A stretch of DNA of 64,000 bases from Chersky-806 sp038252255 (GTDB lineage Bacteria; Actinomycetota; Acidimicrobiia; IMCC26256; JAENVU01), in NCBI GenBank assembly GCA_038252255.1, contig JBBSAM010000019.1:29988-93987 (forward strand), given 5' to 3'. The translations under genes and the position numbers were made by a program. Positions 50,189 to 57,893 of the stretch are shown piece by piece; within the stretch, counting starts at the first letter, position 1, and each line of letters starts with the position of its first letter. The notes below the pieces were generated by a model. That model made no database searches, had not been told where the DNA came from, and worked only from the letters and a program-made list of their open reading frames with translations.

Positions 50189-50931
50189 CTGCCGGCGGTC
50201 GGCCGGGGCGTGAACTCGGCCAGCGGCGGGATGACCTTCGGAAGGCCGTGGTGCGTGCGCCACGTGTTCATCTCACTGATCTCGCCCCGCTGGCCGTCGT
50301 CCATGGCCGTGGCCCACCGGCGCGTCGAGGCCTCGTGGGCTTGGGTCGCGGCGTACGCAGCCATGTGAATCCCGCCGGCGTGGTGATTGATCATGAGACT
50401 GGTGAACAGGTTGTCCAGCGCCGCGCCGCGCGCCGCGGCCAGGCCGGCCATCTGGGCCTTGGTCGCGAGTCCGGGCATCTCGTTGCGGGCTACGGACGGC
50501 TGCATCCACCCCATGGCCCGGCGGGGCAGGTTGCCGCCACGGCCCCATTGCCCGAGGTAGGTGTTCATCATCCCGATCTCGGAGCTCTGGTAGGTGGCGA
50601 TCTCGCTCGCGACCTGGAGCAGGAGAGGGTCGGTCCCGTGCTGCAGGTAGTCCAGAGCCATGGTGACGGCCTGCTCGTGGTGCGTGGTCATGTCCTGGAA
50701 GAAGCCGACGTCGACGGACGTGGCACTCGGCTTCGAGGGTGAGTCGGACCCCAGCCGCCAGCCGACCACCGCGGCCAGGCCGCAGAGCGCGAGGACGAGT
50801 GCGATGACCTGCCACAGCGCCGGGCCGGAACGCCCGGGCCGCTCGCCGCCGCTGGTCGGACCGTCCGGGCCCGCGCCCGGAACGGGGTCGGGCGCGGCTT
50901 CGGGCGTGGTCACTCCGGTCATGTCCGTCAT
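50185..50931 (-). CDS. DUF305 exported protein
   Basis: 248 aa. A Pro/Gly-rich N-tail, one helix (LWQVIALVLALCGLAAVVGW) and two DUF305 repeats: DVGFFQDMTTHHEQAVTMAL, IGMMNTYLGQWG and TSLMINHHAGGIHMAAYAAT. The His/Met pairs fit metal (copper) binding proposed for the family. ATG at 50931 overlaps the stop of the CDF transporter (ATGA), so the pair form a metal-handling operon. Confidence 0.87.
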   Translation of the reverse strand: MTDMTGVTTPEAAPDPVPGAGPDGPTSGGERPGRSGPALWQVIALVLALCGLAAVVGWRLGSDSPSKPSATSVDVGFFQDMTTHHEQAVTMALDYLQHGTDPLLLQVASEIATYQSSEIGMMNTYLGQWGRGGNLPRRAMGWMQPSVARNEMPGLATKAQMAGLAAARGAALDNLFTSLMINHHAGGIHMAAYAATQAHEASTRRWATAMDDGQRGEISEMNTWRTHHGLPKVIPPLAEFTPRPTAGS

Positions 50932-51884
50932 AACGTCACCGTCCGGCTCCTGGTTCCTGCGTCGTGCTGATCGTCGTCGCACGTATGGCACTCGAGCTCG
51001 AGTGTCGCGTGCTCGATCCCGAACCGGCGGGACAGCTCAGCCTTCAGCTCGTCGCCGCGGGTCTGCGCCTGGTGCAGGGTCAGCTCTCCCGTGAGCACGA
51101 CATGCGCGGACAGCGCCGGCGTCTCCGACCCGATCGACCAGACGTGCAGGTGATGCACTGCGCCGACCCCGTCGGCGGTGACGAGCGCCTTTTCAACCGC
51201 GTCGACATCGAGTCCCTTGGGCACGCCTTCGAGCAGGACGCGCGTCGAGTCGCGGAGGAGCTGCCACGCGGCGAAGAGCACGAGGATCGAGATGAGGATC
51301 GAGACGACCGGGTCCACCCAGTCCGCGCCCGTTGCCAGCACGACCGCGCCGGCGACGACGACGCCGATCGATCCGACCGCGTCCGAAGCGAGGTGCAGGA
51401 ACGCGCCTCGCGCGTTGAGGTTCGTCCCCGCCGAGCGCGCAATGCCCCAGGCGCTGCCCGCGTTGACGAACAGCCCGAGCACACCGACGATGAGGATGCC
51501 GAGCCCGTCGATCGACTGCGGGCTCGAGAATCGCTGTACCGCTTCGAAGCACACCCAGCCGGACACGAGCACGAGGACCACGGCGTTGGCCTGGGCGGCG
51601 AGCACTTCGGCGCGCAGCATCCCGTAGGTGTTGCGGGCCGACGGCGGCCGGGTGACGAGCACCTGGGCGAAGATCGCGATGCCCAGCGCCACGACGTCGG
51701 ACGCCATGTGCGCCGAGTCCGCGATGAGCGCCAGGGAGCCGAACGCGATGCCGGCCGCCAGCTGGACGAAGAAGAACACCCCGTTGGCCACCAGGGCGAG
51801 CTGCAACGCCCGGATGCGGGCCCGGTGCGTCCCGGAGCCGTCGGCAGGCGCGGTGTGCGCGTGGTGGTCGTGCGCCACCCCCAA
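50928..51884 (-). CDS. Cation diffusion facilitator (CzcD-like zinc/cobalt exporter)
   Basis: 318 aa, six helices. Binding-site motifs HxxxD in helix 2 (ADSAHMASDVVALG) and HxxxD in helix 5 (FLHLASDAVGS), the zinc-type combination. N-terminal His cluster (AHDHHAHTAP) and a C-terminal cytoplasmic domain with HHLHVWSIGSETPALSAHVV and a CHTC pair. Exports divalent metal in exchange for protons. ATG at 51884; the DUF305 gene follows with a 4-nt overlap. Confidence 0.9.
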   Translation of the reverse strand: MGVAHDHHAHTAPADGSGTHRARIRALQLALVANGVFFFVQLAAGIAFGSLALIADSAHMASDVVALGIAIFAQVLVTRPPSARNTYGMLRAEVLAAQANAVVLVLVSGWVCFEAVQRFSSPQSIDGLGILIVGVLGLFVNAGSAWGIARSAGTNLNARGAFLHLASDAVGSIGVVVAGAVVLATGADWVDPVVSILISILVLFAAWQLLRDSTRVLLEGVPKGLDVDAVEKALVTADGVGAVHHLHVWSIGSETPALSAHVVLTGELTLHQAQTRGDELKAELSRRFGIEHATLELECHTCDDDQHDAGTRSRTVTL

Positions 51885-51963
51885 ACGGTACTGGCGAATC
51901 GACCATCCTCAGTTCGGGGGCGGGAGCGGGCACGAAGTGCGGACGCCCGGAGCGACCGGGCAA

Positions 51964-52842
51964 TCAGGCGAGGAAGTCGAGGATCCGCCGGTTGACGGCT
52001 TCGGGCTGGTCGAGGTGGAGGAAGTGGCCGCTCGCGGGGACGATCTCGATCTCGAGGCCGGCGGGGAAGTAGGCCGCCAGCTCGGTCTCGTCCACCAGCT
52101 CGACGCCCATGCAGCCGTCGTCCGCGCCGTGGAGGTAGAGCGTCGGGATGCCGATGGGCCCGTTGCCCGCGGCCTGGATGTCGGCGAGTGCGGGATCGCC
52201 CGGCGTGGTGCCGAGCATCGAGCGGTAGTAGCCGATCGCGGCAGCAGTGGAACCCGGCGCACCGAGCGTGTCCTTGAGCGCGCGCATGAACGCGGGATCC
52301 GGCACGAGGCCGGGCGACCAGTCGCGCCACAGCATGTCGATGAGTGCGAAGTCGTCGTTCGGCACGACGAGATCCGCGAGCGGGGTCTGGAAGAAGAAGA
52401 TGTACCAGGACCGCTTGAGCTGCTCCGGGCTCGTCAGGAAGCGCGCCATCAACGCTCCCTGGTGGGGAACTGCGAGCGTGACGAGTCGGGTGAACCGTTC
52501 GGGGCGGTGACCGACCGCGACGTACGCGGCGATGGCACCCCAGTCGTGGCCGATGAGCACCGCGTCGCGATCGCCGGCGAACGCGTCGGCGACCGCGAGT
52601 GCATCGAGTCCGATCGATGCGACCTGGTAGTTGCCGTCCGGCGCGAGACCGGTCGGCGAGTAGCCGCGCAGCCAGGGCGCGACCACGTGATACCCGGCCG
52701 CGGCCAGCTCGGGCATGAGGTGGTGCCAGGTCGGCGCGTGGTCGGGGAACCCGTGGAGGCAGAGCGCGAGCGGGCCGTCGGCCGGGCCGGCCTCCAGGTA
52801 CGCGACGTCGATCCCGTTGGCCTCGATCCGCTGCGGCTCGGT
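51964..52842 (-). CDS. Epoxide-hydrolase-like alpha/beta hydrolase
   Basis: 292 aa. LCLHGFPDHAPTWHHLMPEL (HGFP oxyanion), AVLIGHDWGAIAAYVAVGHR (Asp nucleophile of the GHDWG elbow), acid region YLHGADDGCMGVEL, and His in ASGHFLHLDQPEAV. The Asp nucleophile fits soluble epoxide hydrolases or haloalkane dehalogenases; the halide-binding Trp pattern is not clear. ATG at 52842. Divergent from a MarR gene with a palindromic 92-bp gap. Confidence 0.87.
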   Translation of the reverse strand, partial: TEPQRIEANGIDVAYLEAGPADGPLALCLHGFPDHAPTWHHLMPELAAAGYHVVAPWLRGYSPTGLAPDGNYQVASIGLDALAVADAFAGDRDAVLIGHDWGAIAAYVAVGHRPERFTRLVTLAVPHQGALMARFLTSPEQLKRSWYIFFFQTPLADLVVPNDDFALIDMLWRDWSPGLVPDPAFMRALKDTLGAPGSTAAAIGYYRSMLGTTPGDPALADIQAAGNGPIGIPTLYLHGADDGCMGVELVDETELAAYFPAGLEIEIVPASGHFLHLDQPEAVNRRILDFLA

Positions 52843-52902
52843 CATGGTCGGGAGCGTAGGCACGCTCGGGCGCGCGGGCTCCCGCGAGAAACCGTTTGCC
52901 AA

Positions 52903-52921
52903 CTAACCGTTAGGTACCTAA
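52903..52921. promoter_or_regulatory. MarR operator between the hydrolase and MarR-ABC operon
   Basis: CTAACCGTTAG (52903-52913) runs into the perfect 12-bp palindrome TTAGGTACCTAA (52910-52921), 13 bp before the MarR start and 61 bp from the hydrolase start. Overlapping dyads of this length suit a MarR dimer. Confidence 0.55.
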
Positions 52922-52934
52922 TAATGAGTCTCCT

Positions 52935-53381
52935 ATGGATCCTCCCCTCGGGCGGCGGCTCTACCTCGGCCATCGGGCGGTGCACGACGCGCTCGACGAT
53001 CGCATGGGCGAGCGGGGGGCGAGTCTCTGGCACTGGATCCTCCTGCGCCAGGCCGCGGAGCAGGAAGGGTCGAGCCAGCGGGAGCTGGCCGAGAACATGC
53101 ACATCGAGCCGCCCACGCTCGTGCGCCATCTCGACAACCTGGCCCACGAAGGCCTGGTCGAGCGCCGGCGGGACGAGCGGGACCGTCGCATCGCCCGGGT
53201 GTATCTCACCGATGCGGGGCGGCACCGGCTGAAGGAGCTCCGCGACGACGCGCAGGCAGTCGACGCCGAGCTGCGGTCATTCCTGAGCGAATCCGAGATC
53301 GAAGTGATGGGCGCGGCCCTGATGCGCATCTACGAACACTTCGCCGAGAAGAAGGAGCAGCGCGATGCCGACCAGCGTTGA
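52935..53381 (+). CDS. MarR-family regulator of an ABC efflux operon
   Basis: 148 aa. QEGSSQRELAENMHIEPPTL, VRHLDNLAHEGLVERRRDER, DRRIARVYLTDAG is a typical MarR winged helix with the D-x-R-x-R-x wing. Overlaps the ABC ATPase start by 17 bp, so the regulator and transporter are co-translated. Likely represses itself, the transporter and perhaps the divergent hydrolase through the palindromes upstream. Confidence 0.88.
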   Translation: MDPPLGRRLYLGHRAVHDALDDRMGERGASLWHWILLRQAAEQEGSSQRELAENMHIEPPTLVRHLDNLAHEGLVERRRDERDRRIARVYLTDAGRHRLKELRDDAQAVDAELRSFLSESEIEVMGAALMRIYEHFAEKKEQRDADQR

Positions 53382-54357
53382 GCAGGCAGAGGCAGAGGTC
53401 GCGTCCGGTACGGACGACGAGGTGATCCGCACCGTTGGTCTGACGAAGGTCTACCCGGGCGACATCCGCGCGGTGGACGGCCTCGACCTCTCCGTGAAGC
53501 GCGGCGAGATCTTCGGCTTGCTCGGCCCGAACGGTGCGGGCAAGACGACAACCGCCGGCATGCTGACGACGAGCGTCATCCCGACCGGCGGGCGCGCGTT
53601 CGTCGGTGGGGTCGACGTGGTCGCGCACCCCACCGCGGCCAAGCAGGTGATCGGGGTCGTCCCCCAGACGAACACGCTCGACCGCGCGCTGACCGTCTGG
53701 GAGAACCTCTACTTCCACGGCCGCTTCTTCGGCATGGGTGCGAAGGCGTCGAAGACGGAGGCCACCCGGCTGCTCGAGCAGTTCCGGCTCGCGGACCGTG
53801 CCTCTGCGCCGGTGCTCGCGCTCTCCGGCGGCATGGCGCAGCGGCTGATGGTGGCGCGGGCGATCATGCACCGGCCTGCGATCCTGTTCCTCGACGAGCC
53901 CACCGCCGGCCTCGACCCGCAGAGCCGCATCGCGCTCTGGGAGATCCTCGGTGAGCTCCACGGCGCCGGCCAGACGATCCTGCTGACCACCCATTACATG
54001 GAAGAGGCCGACGAGCTCTGCAACCGGCTGGCGATCATCGACCGCGGGAAGCTGCTGGCGCTGGACACGCCGGCGGCCCTCAAGCAGTCGGTGGGCATCG
54101 ATGCCATGGTCACGGTGATGGCCGACGGCGACCTGGACCAGCTCGCGGCCGTGCTCCGAAAGGAGATCCCGAACGCGACGACGGTCGAGCACTCGGACAG
54201 CGTCGTGCGAATGGGCGTGCGCCAGATCCAGGGGGTGCTGCCGAAGGTGGTGGAGGCGGCCGAGCGCCACGGGTTCACCGTGTCGGACCTCTCGTCCACC
54301 GAGCCCACACTCGAAACCGTGTTCATCAGCCTCACCGGGAAGGACCTCCGCGAATGA
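53365..54357 (+). CDS. ABC transporter ATPase, drug-export (DrrA-like) type
   Basis: 330 aa. Walker A IFGLLGPNGAGKTTTAGMLT, Q-loop IGVVPQTNTLDRALTVWENL, signature LALSGGMAQRLMVARAIMHR (LSGGM variant), Walker B AILFLDEPTAGLDPQSRIAL, H-loop ILLTTHYMEEADELCNRL, and a DrrA-like C-terminal domain of about 90 residues. Pairs with the permease that overlaps by ATGA. Exports lipophilic drugs or lipids. Confidence 0.92.
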   Translation: MPTSVEQAEAEVASGTDDEVIRTVGLTKVYPGDIRAVDGLDLSVKRGEIFGLLGPNGAGKTTTAGMLTTSVIPTGGRAFVGGVDVVAHPTAAKQVIGVVPQTNTLDRALTVWENLYFHGRFFGMGAKASKTEATRLLEQFRLADRASAPVLALSGGMAQRLMVARAIMHRPAILFLDEPTAGLDPQSRIALWEILGELHGAGQTILLTTHYMEEADELCNRLAIIDRGKLLALDTPAALKQSVGIDAMVTVMADGDLDQLAAVLRKEIPNATTVEHSDSVVRMGVRQIQGVLPKVVEAAERHGFTVSDLSSTEPTLETVFISLTGKDLRE

Positions 54358-55199
54358 CGACCATCACGACGACGATCCCGGGCGTCAAGGAGCTGGAGCG
54401 CTCCGCCCGCAAGTCGACCCGCACCGCGTTCCGCGCGCTCTTCCTGCGGGACCTCACGGTGCTGCGCAAGACCCTGAGGGAGTTCCTGCCCCGCACTCTG
54501 CTCCAGCCGTTCCTGCTCGTCTTCATCTTCACGTACGTCTTCCCGAAGATCGGCCAGGGCGTGGGCGGCTCGGGCGCGGCGGCGGCCGAGTTCTCCACGC
54601 GGCTCGTCGCCGGCGTGATCGGGCTCTCGATCATGTTCCAGGGCATCCAGTCCGTCGCGCTGCCGATGGTGCAGGAGTTCGGGTACACCCGCGAGATCGA
54701 GGACCGGGTGCTCGCGCCGATGCCGGTGTCGCTCGTCGCGATCGAGAAGGTGATCTCCGGCGCGTTCAACGGGCTCTTCGCCGCGCTGCTCGTGTTCCCG
54801 ATCGCTGCGATCGTCCCCGCGACGCCCGTCCACCTCGACATCAACTGGCTCGTCCTGCTCACGCTCGCACCGCTCGCCTGCTACATGTGCGGCGCGCTCG
54901 GGCTCACGTTCGGGACCCGGTTCGACCCGCGCACCGTTCCCATGCTCTTCGGGATCGTGGTGCTGCCCCTCACCTTCCTGGGCGCGATCTACTACTCGTG
55001 GTCCTCGCTGGCCCCCATCAAGTGGCTCCAGATCTTCGTCCTCGTGAACCCGCTCGTGTACATGTGCGAGGGGTTCCGGGCTGCGCTCACCACGAGTGAG
55101 CACATGAGCCTCTGGGCCGTCTATCCGGTCATGATCGGGTTCTCCGCCCTCTTCACCTGGCTCGGCATCAGCGGCTTCAAGAGGCGGGTCTTGAGCTAG
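54354..55199 (+). CDS. ABC-2 type permease (DrrB-like)
   Basis: 281 aa, six helices, with FLRDLTVLRKTLREFLPRTL before helix 1, FSTRLVAGVIGLSIMFQGIQ, GYTREIEDRVLAPMPVSLVA (the conserved ABC-2 coupling region) and WLQIFVLVNPLVYMCEGFRA near the end. Forms the membrane part of the exporter with the ATPase before it. The MarR-ATPase-permease order is the common drug-efflux operon. Confidence 0.92.
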   Translation: MTTITTTIPGVKELERSARKSTRTAFRALFLRDLTVLRKTLREFLPRTLLQPFLLVFIFTYVFPKIGQGVGGSGAAAAEFSTRLVAGVIGLSIMFQGIQSVALPMVQEFGYTREIEDRVLAPMPVSLVAIEKVISGAFNGLFAALLVFPIAAIVPATPVHLDINWLVLLTLAPLACYMCGALGLTFGTRFDPRTVPMLFGIVVLPLTFLGAIYYSWSSLAPIKWLQIFVLVNPLVYMCEGFRAALTTSEHMSLWAVYPVMIGFSALFTWLGISGFKRRVLS

Positions 55200-55276
55200 C
55201 AACTTCAGGAGCGGCGGCCATGAGCCGAACTCGGAGGGTGTTTTCGGACCGAGAAAGTGGGTATCCTCCCGGTCCA

Positions 55277-56197
55277 ATGTCGGGGGGCATGAGAGTCACC
55301 TTTCACGGCGTGCGCGGTTCGACACCGTGCGACGGCCCGCAGCTGGCCCGCTACGGCGGGAACACCTCCTGCGTGGCGGTGGAGGTCGAGGGGCAGGCAC
55401 CGATCGTCTTCGACCTCGGTACCGGGCTGCGCAACTTCGGTCTGGCCCTGCTGCAGCAGGGCCGCCAGGCGGACTTCCACGGGACCGTCCTGCTGAGCCA
55501 CCTCCACTGGGACCACGTCCAGGGGCTCCCATTCTTCGTCCCGCTGCACTGCGGTGAGTCCACCCTCGACGTGTACGGCCCGCGCCAGGAAGAGGGCCCG
55601 CTCGGCGACGTCTACACCGGGATGATGCGGCCGCCGTACTTCCCGATCACGCCCGGCCAGCTCGAGGGCACCGTGCGCTTCCACGACGTCGGCGAGGACG
55701 ACTTCCCGGTGTCGACCACGGCGAAGGTGCGGTCCCGCTGGATCCGCCACGTCGGTCCGACGCTCGGTTACCGGCTCGACTGGCAGGGCATCTCGATCGC
55801 GTATCTCTCGGACCACGGGCAGGGTTGCGGGATGGGTGCATCCCGTGGCCAGCACGGCGACGGCCACGGGGACGACTTCGTCCCCCAGGACGTGCTCGAG
55901 CTCTGCGACGGCGCCGATCTGCTGATCCACGACGCGCAGCACACCCCGGCCGAGTTCGAGCACAAGCGCCACTGGGGCCACTGCACCGTCGACTACGCGG
56001 TGCACGTGGCGAAGGAGGCCGGCGTCCAGCGCCTGGCCCTGTTCCACCACGACCCCTCGCACAGTGACGATCAGATCGACCTGCTGTTGCGAGCGGCGCG
56101 CGACACCGCGGATCACATCGGAGCCCGCGAGGTGCTCGCGGCATTCGAGGGGCTCGAGCTCGAGCTTGCGCCTCCGGACAGCACCGCGCTCAGATAG
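55277..56197 (+). CDS. Metallo-beta-lactamase-fold phosphodiesterase-like protein
   Basis: 306 aa from ATG at 55277 (55289 is an alternative). FHGVRGSTPCDGPQLARYGG and NTSCVAVEVEG open the PhnP/RNase Z-like branch; the metal motif is VLLSHLHWDHVQGLPFFVPL (HxHxDH), then IAYLSDHGQGCG, LLIHDAQHTPAEF and LALFHHDPSHSDDQIDL. This group often carries cyclic-nucleotide or response-regulator-linked phosphodiesterases. Precise substrate unknown. Confidence 0.82.
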   Translation: MSGGMRVTFHGVRGSTPCDGPQLARYGGNTSCVAVEVEGQAPIVFDLGTGLRNFGLALLQQGRQADFHGTVLLSHLHWDHVQGLPFFVPLHCGESTLDVYGPRQEEGPLGDVYTGMMRPPYFPITPGQLEGTVRFHDVGEDDFPVSTTAKVRSRWIRHVGPTLGYRLDWQGISIAYLSDHGQGCGMGASRGQHGDGHGDDFVPQDVLELCDGADLLIHDAQHTPAEFEHKRHWGHCTVDYAVHVAKEAGVQRLALFHHDPSHSDDQIDLLLRAARDTADHIGAREVLAAFEGLELELAPPDSTALR

Positions 56198-56202
56198 CTC
56201 GC

Positions 56203-56727
56203 GTGACCCACGAGGATCCGGGAGACCACAGTCCCGACACCGACATCCTCAAGCCGGACGCCGCCTCGTTCCGGTCGGTCCTCGGACACTTCGCCACCGG
56301 TATCACCGTCATCACCGCGATGGACGGTGACGAGCCCGTGGGCATCGCGGCGAACTCCTTCACCTCGGTCTCCCTCGATCCTCCGCTCGTCCTGTTCTGT
56401 GCCGCGAAGTCCTCGACCACGTGGCCGCGCATCCAGCGCGCCGGCCACTTCACCGTGAACGTCCTCGACGAGCACCAGGAGCACATCTCCCGGCTCTTCG
56501 CCGAGAAGGGCGCGGACCGGTTCGGTCTGATCGAGTGGGAGCGGGGCGAGCGGGGCCCGATCCTCCACGACGTGCACGCGTACCTCGACTGCACGATCGA
56601 GACCGAGCACGACGCGGGCGATCACGTGATCGTCGTCGGCCGCGTGCAGGAGCTCGGACTGACCGCCGACGCGGGTCCGTTGCTCTTCTACCAGGGCCGC
56701 TACGGGCGCCTGCTCGGCAGCGACTGA
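56203..56727 (+). CDS. Flavin reductase-like FMN-binding protein
   Basis: 174 aa. SFRSVLGHFATGITVITAMD, VGIAANSFTSVSLDPPLVLF, CAAKSSTTWPRIQRAGHFTV, NVLDEHQEHISRLFAEKGAD: the flavin reductase family split barrel, with the S-F-x-S-V-S-L-x-P-P flavin-binding segment. Uses NAD(P)H to reduce FMN/FAD, typically for a two-component monooxygenase; no oxygenase partner is adjacent. GTG at 56203, 5 bp after the MBL stop. Confidence 0.88.
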   Translation: MTHEDPGDHSPDTDILKPDAASFRSVLGHFATGITVITAMDGDEPVGIAANSFTSVSLDPPLVLFCAAKSSTTWPRIQRAGHFTVNVLDEHQEHISRLFAEKGADRFGLIEWERGERGPILHDVHAYLDCTIETEHDAGDHVIVVGRVQELGLTADAGPLLFYQGRYGRLLGSD

Positions 56728-56731
56728 CGCC

Positions 56732-57271
56732 ATGGCGACCGTGACCAAGTCCCCGGCGATCGACGGTGTCGTCATCGTCGAGCCGAAGATCTGGGGTGAC
56801 GAGCGCGGGATGTTCGCGGAGACGTTCCGCCAGGAATGGCTCCCCGAAGATGTGCCGCACATGGTGCAGGGCAACCGCGCGGACCGGAGCGAGGGAACCC
56901 TCGTCGGGCTCCACTACCACCTGCATCAAGCCGATTACTGGTACGTGCCGTTCGGCTTCGTGCTCGCGGCGCTGCACGACCTGCGCGCGTCGTCACCCAC
57001 CCGGGGCACGTCGCTCGCGGTCGAGCTCGACGCGGAGAAGCACCGCGGGCTCTACATCCCGCGTGGGGTCGCCCACGGGTTCTACGCGCGGACCGACGCG
57101 ACGATCACGTACCTCGTGGACCAGTACTACAACCCCGATGACGAGCTCGGCGTGGCCTGGGACGACCCCGAGCTCCAGATCGTGTGGCCGGGATCCGACC
57201 CGATCCTCTCGGGACGGGACCGGGGCAACCCGCGCATCGCCGACATCCCGCCCGGTCAGCTGCCCGGGTAG
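56732..57271 (+). CDS. rfbC: dTDP-4-dehydrorhamnose 3,5-epimerase-like cupin (RmlC)
   Basis: 179 aa. IWGDERGMFAETFRQEWLPE, VQGNRADRSEGTLVGLHYHL (catalytic His of GLHYH), RGLYIPRGVAHGFYARTDAT, ITYLVDQYYNPDDELGVAWD (Tyr acid), and LSGRDRGNPRIADI. All RmlC-signature positions are present; 3,5- or 3-epimerisation cannot be told apart. The usual rfbA, rfbB and rfbD genes are absent here. It follows the flavin reductase by 4 bp. Confidence 0.88.
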   Translation: MATVTKSPAIDGVVIVEPKIWGDERGMFAETFRQEWLPEDVPHMVQGNRADRSEGTLVGLHYHLHQADYWYVPFGFVLAALHDLRASSPTRGTSLAVELDAEKHRGLYIPRGVAHGFYARTDATITYLVDQYYNPDDELGVAWDDPELQIVWPGSDPILSGRDRGNPRIADIPPGQLPG

Positions 57272-57272
57272 C

Positions 57273-57725
57273 TCAGCGTCCCGGGTCCCGCCGCGGTGGG
57301 CGGCCGCCCGGCGCATCGCCACCCCCGCCCCCACGTCCCCGGCGCAGGGCCTCGGCGGCCACGCAGAAGAGTCCGGTGGCCGCGAGCGCGCTCACGCCGG
57401 CGACGACGAACGCGAGCAGGGCCGCGAGGACGTTCACGCCCCCGAGGCTCAGCAACGTGGCGACCACGAGGGCGGCGAAGATCAGCAGCGACTGGTCCCG
57501 GCTGACCTCGACCCGCTCCACGGACCTGGGCGGGCCGGCCCGCTTCGCGATCACCGCCTGCCAGAACCGCGGAGTGGGGCCGGCGCGCCCGAGCGCGGCG
57601 TCGAGCCCGGGAAGGACCGCGGCCACCGGGATCATCCACGGGATCGAGAAGACGAACCCGGCGAGCAGCACCACGGTCACCGTGCCCTGCTGGAGCCGCA
57701 GGATCCGGGCGTCGGCGTCGGGCAC
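57273..57725 (-). CDS. DUF4395-like membrane protein
   Basis: 150 aa. RILRLQQGTVTVVLLAGFVF, SIPWMIPVAAVLPGLDAALG, LLIFAALVVATLLSLGGVNV and LAALLAFVVAGVSALAATGL give four helices; the L-R-x-x-Q opening and F-W-x-x-V-I-A loop fit DUF4395, which often accompanies thioredoxin-type thiol proteins. Gly/Arg/Pro-rich tail. Convergent with rfbC. Confidence 0.7.
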   Translation of the reverse strand: MPDADARILRLQQGTVTVVLLAGFVFSIPWMIPVAAVLPGLDAALGRAGPTPRFWQAVIAKRAGPPRSVERVEVSRDQSLLIFAALVVATLLSLGGVNVLAALLAFVVAGVSALAATGLFCVAAEALRRGRGGGGGDAPGGRPPRRDPGR

Positions 57726-57893
57726 CGCCCGACCCTACAACCGGGGTCCGCGCGATCACCCGACGCGCGAAGCGTGCCTTTAGGGCCACCCTCCGTGGGT
57801 CGATAGGCTGAAAGCCCGCGGGTGGAGACGGAGCGCGTACCGGGGGCGTAAAGTACCTAAAGCGGTATATAACGGACTGTCACACTTCGACCG

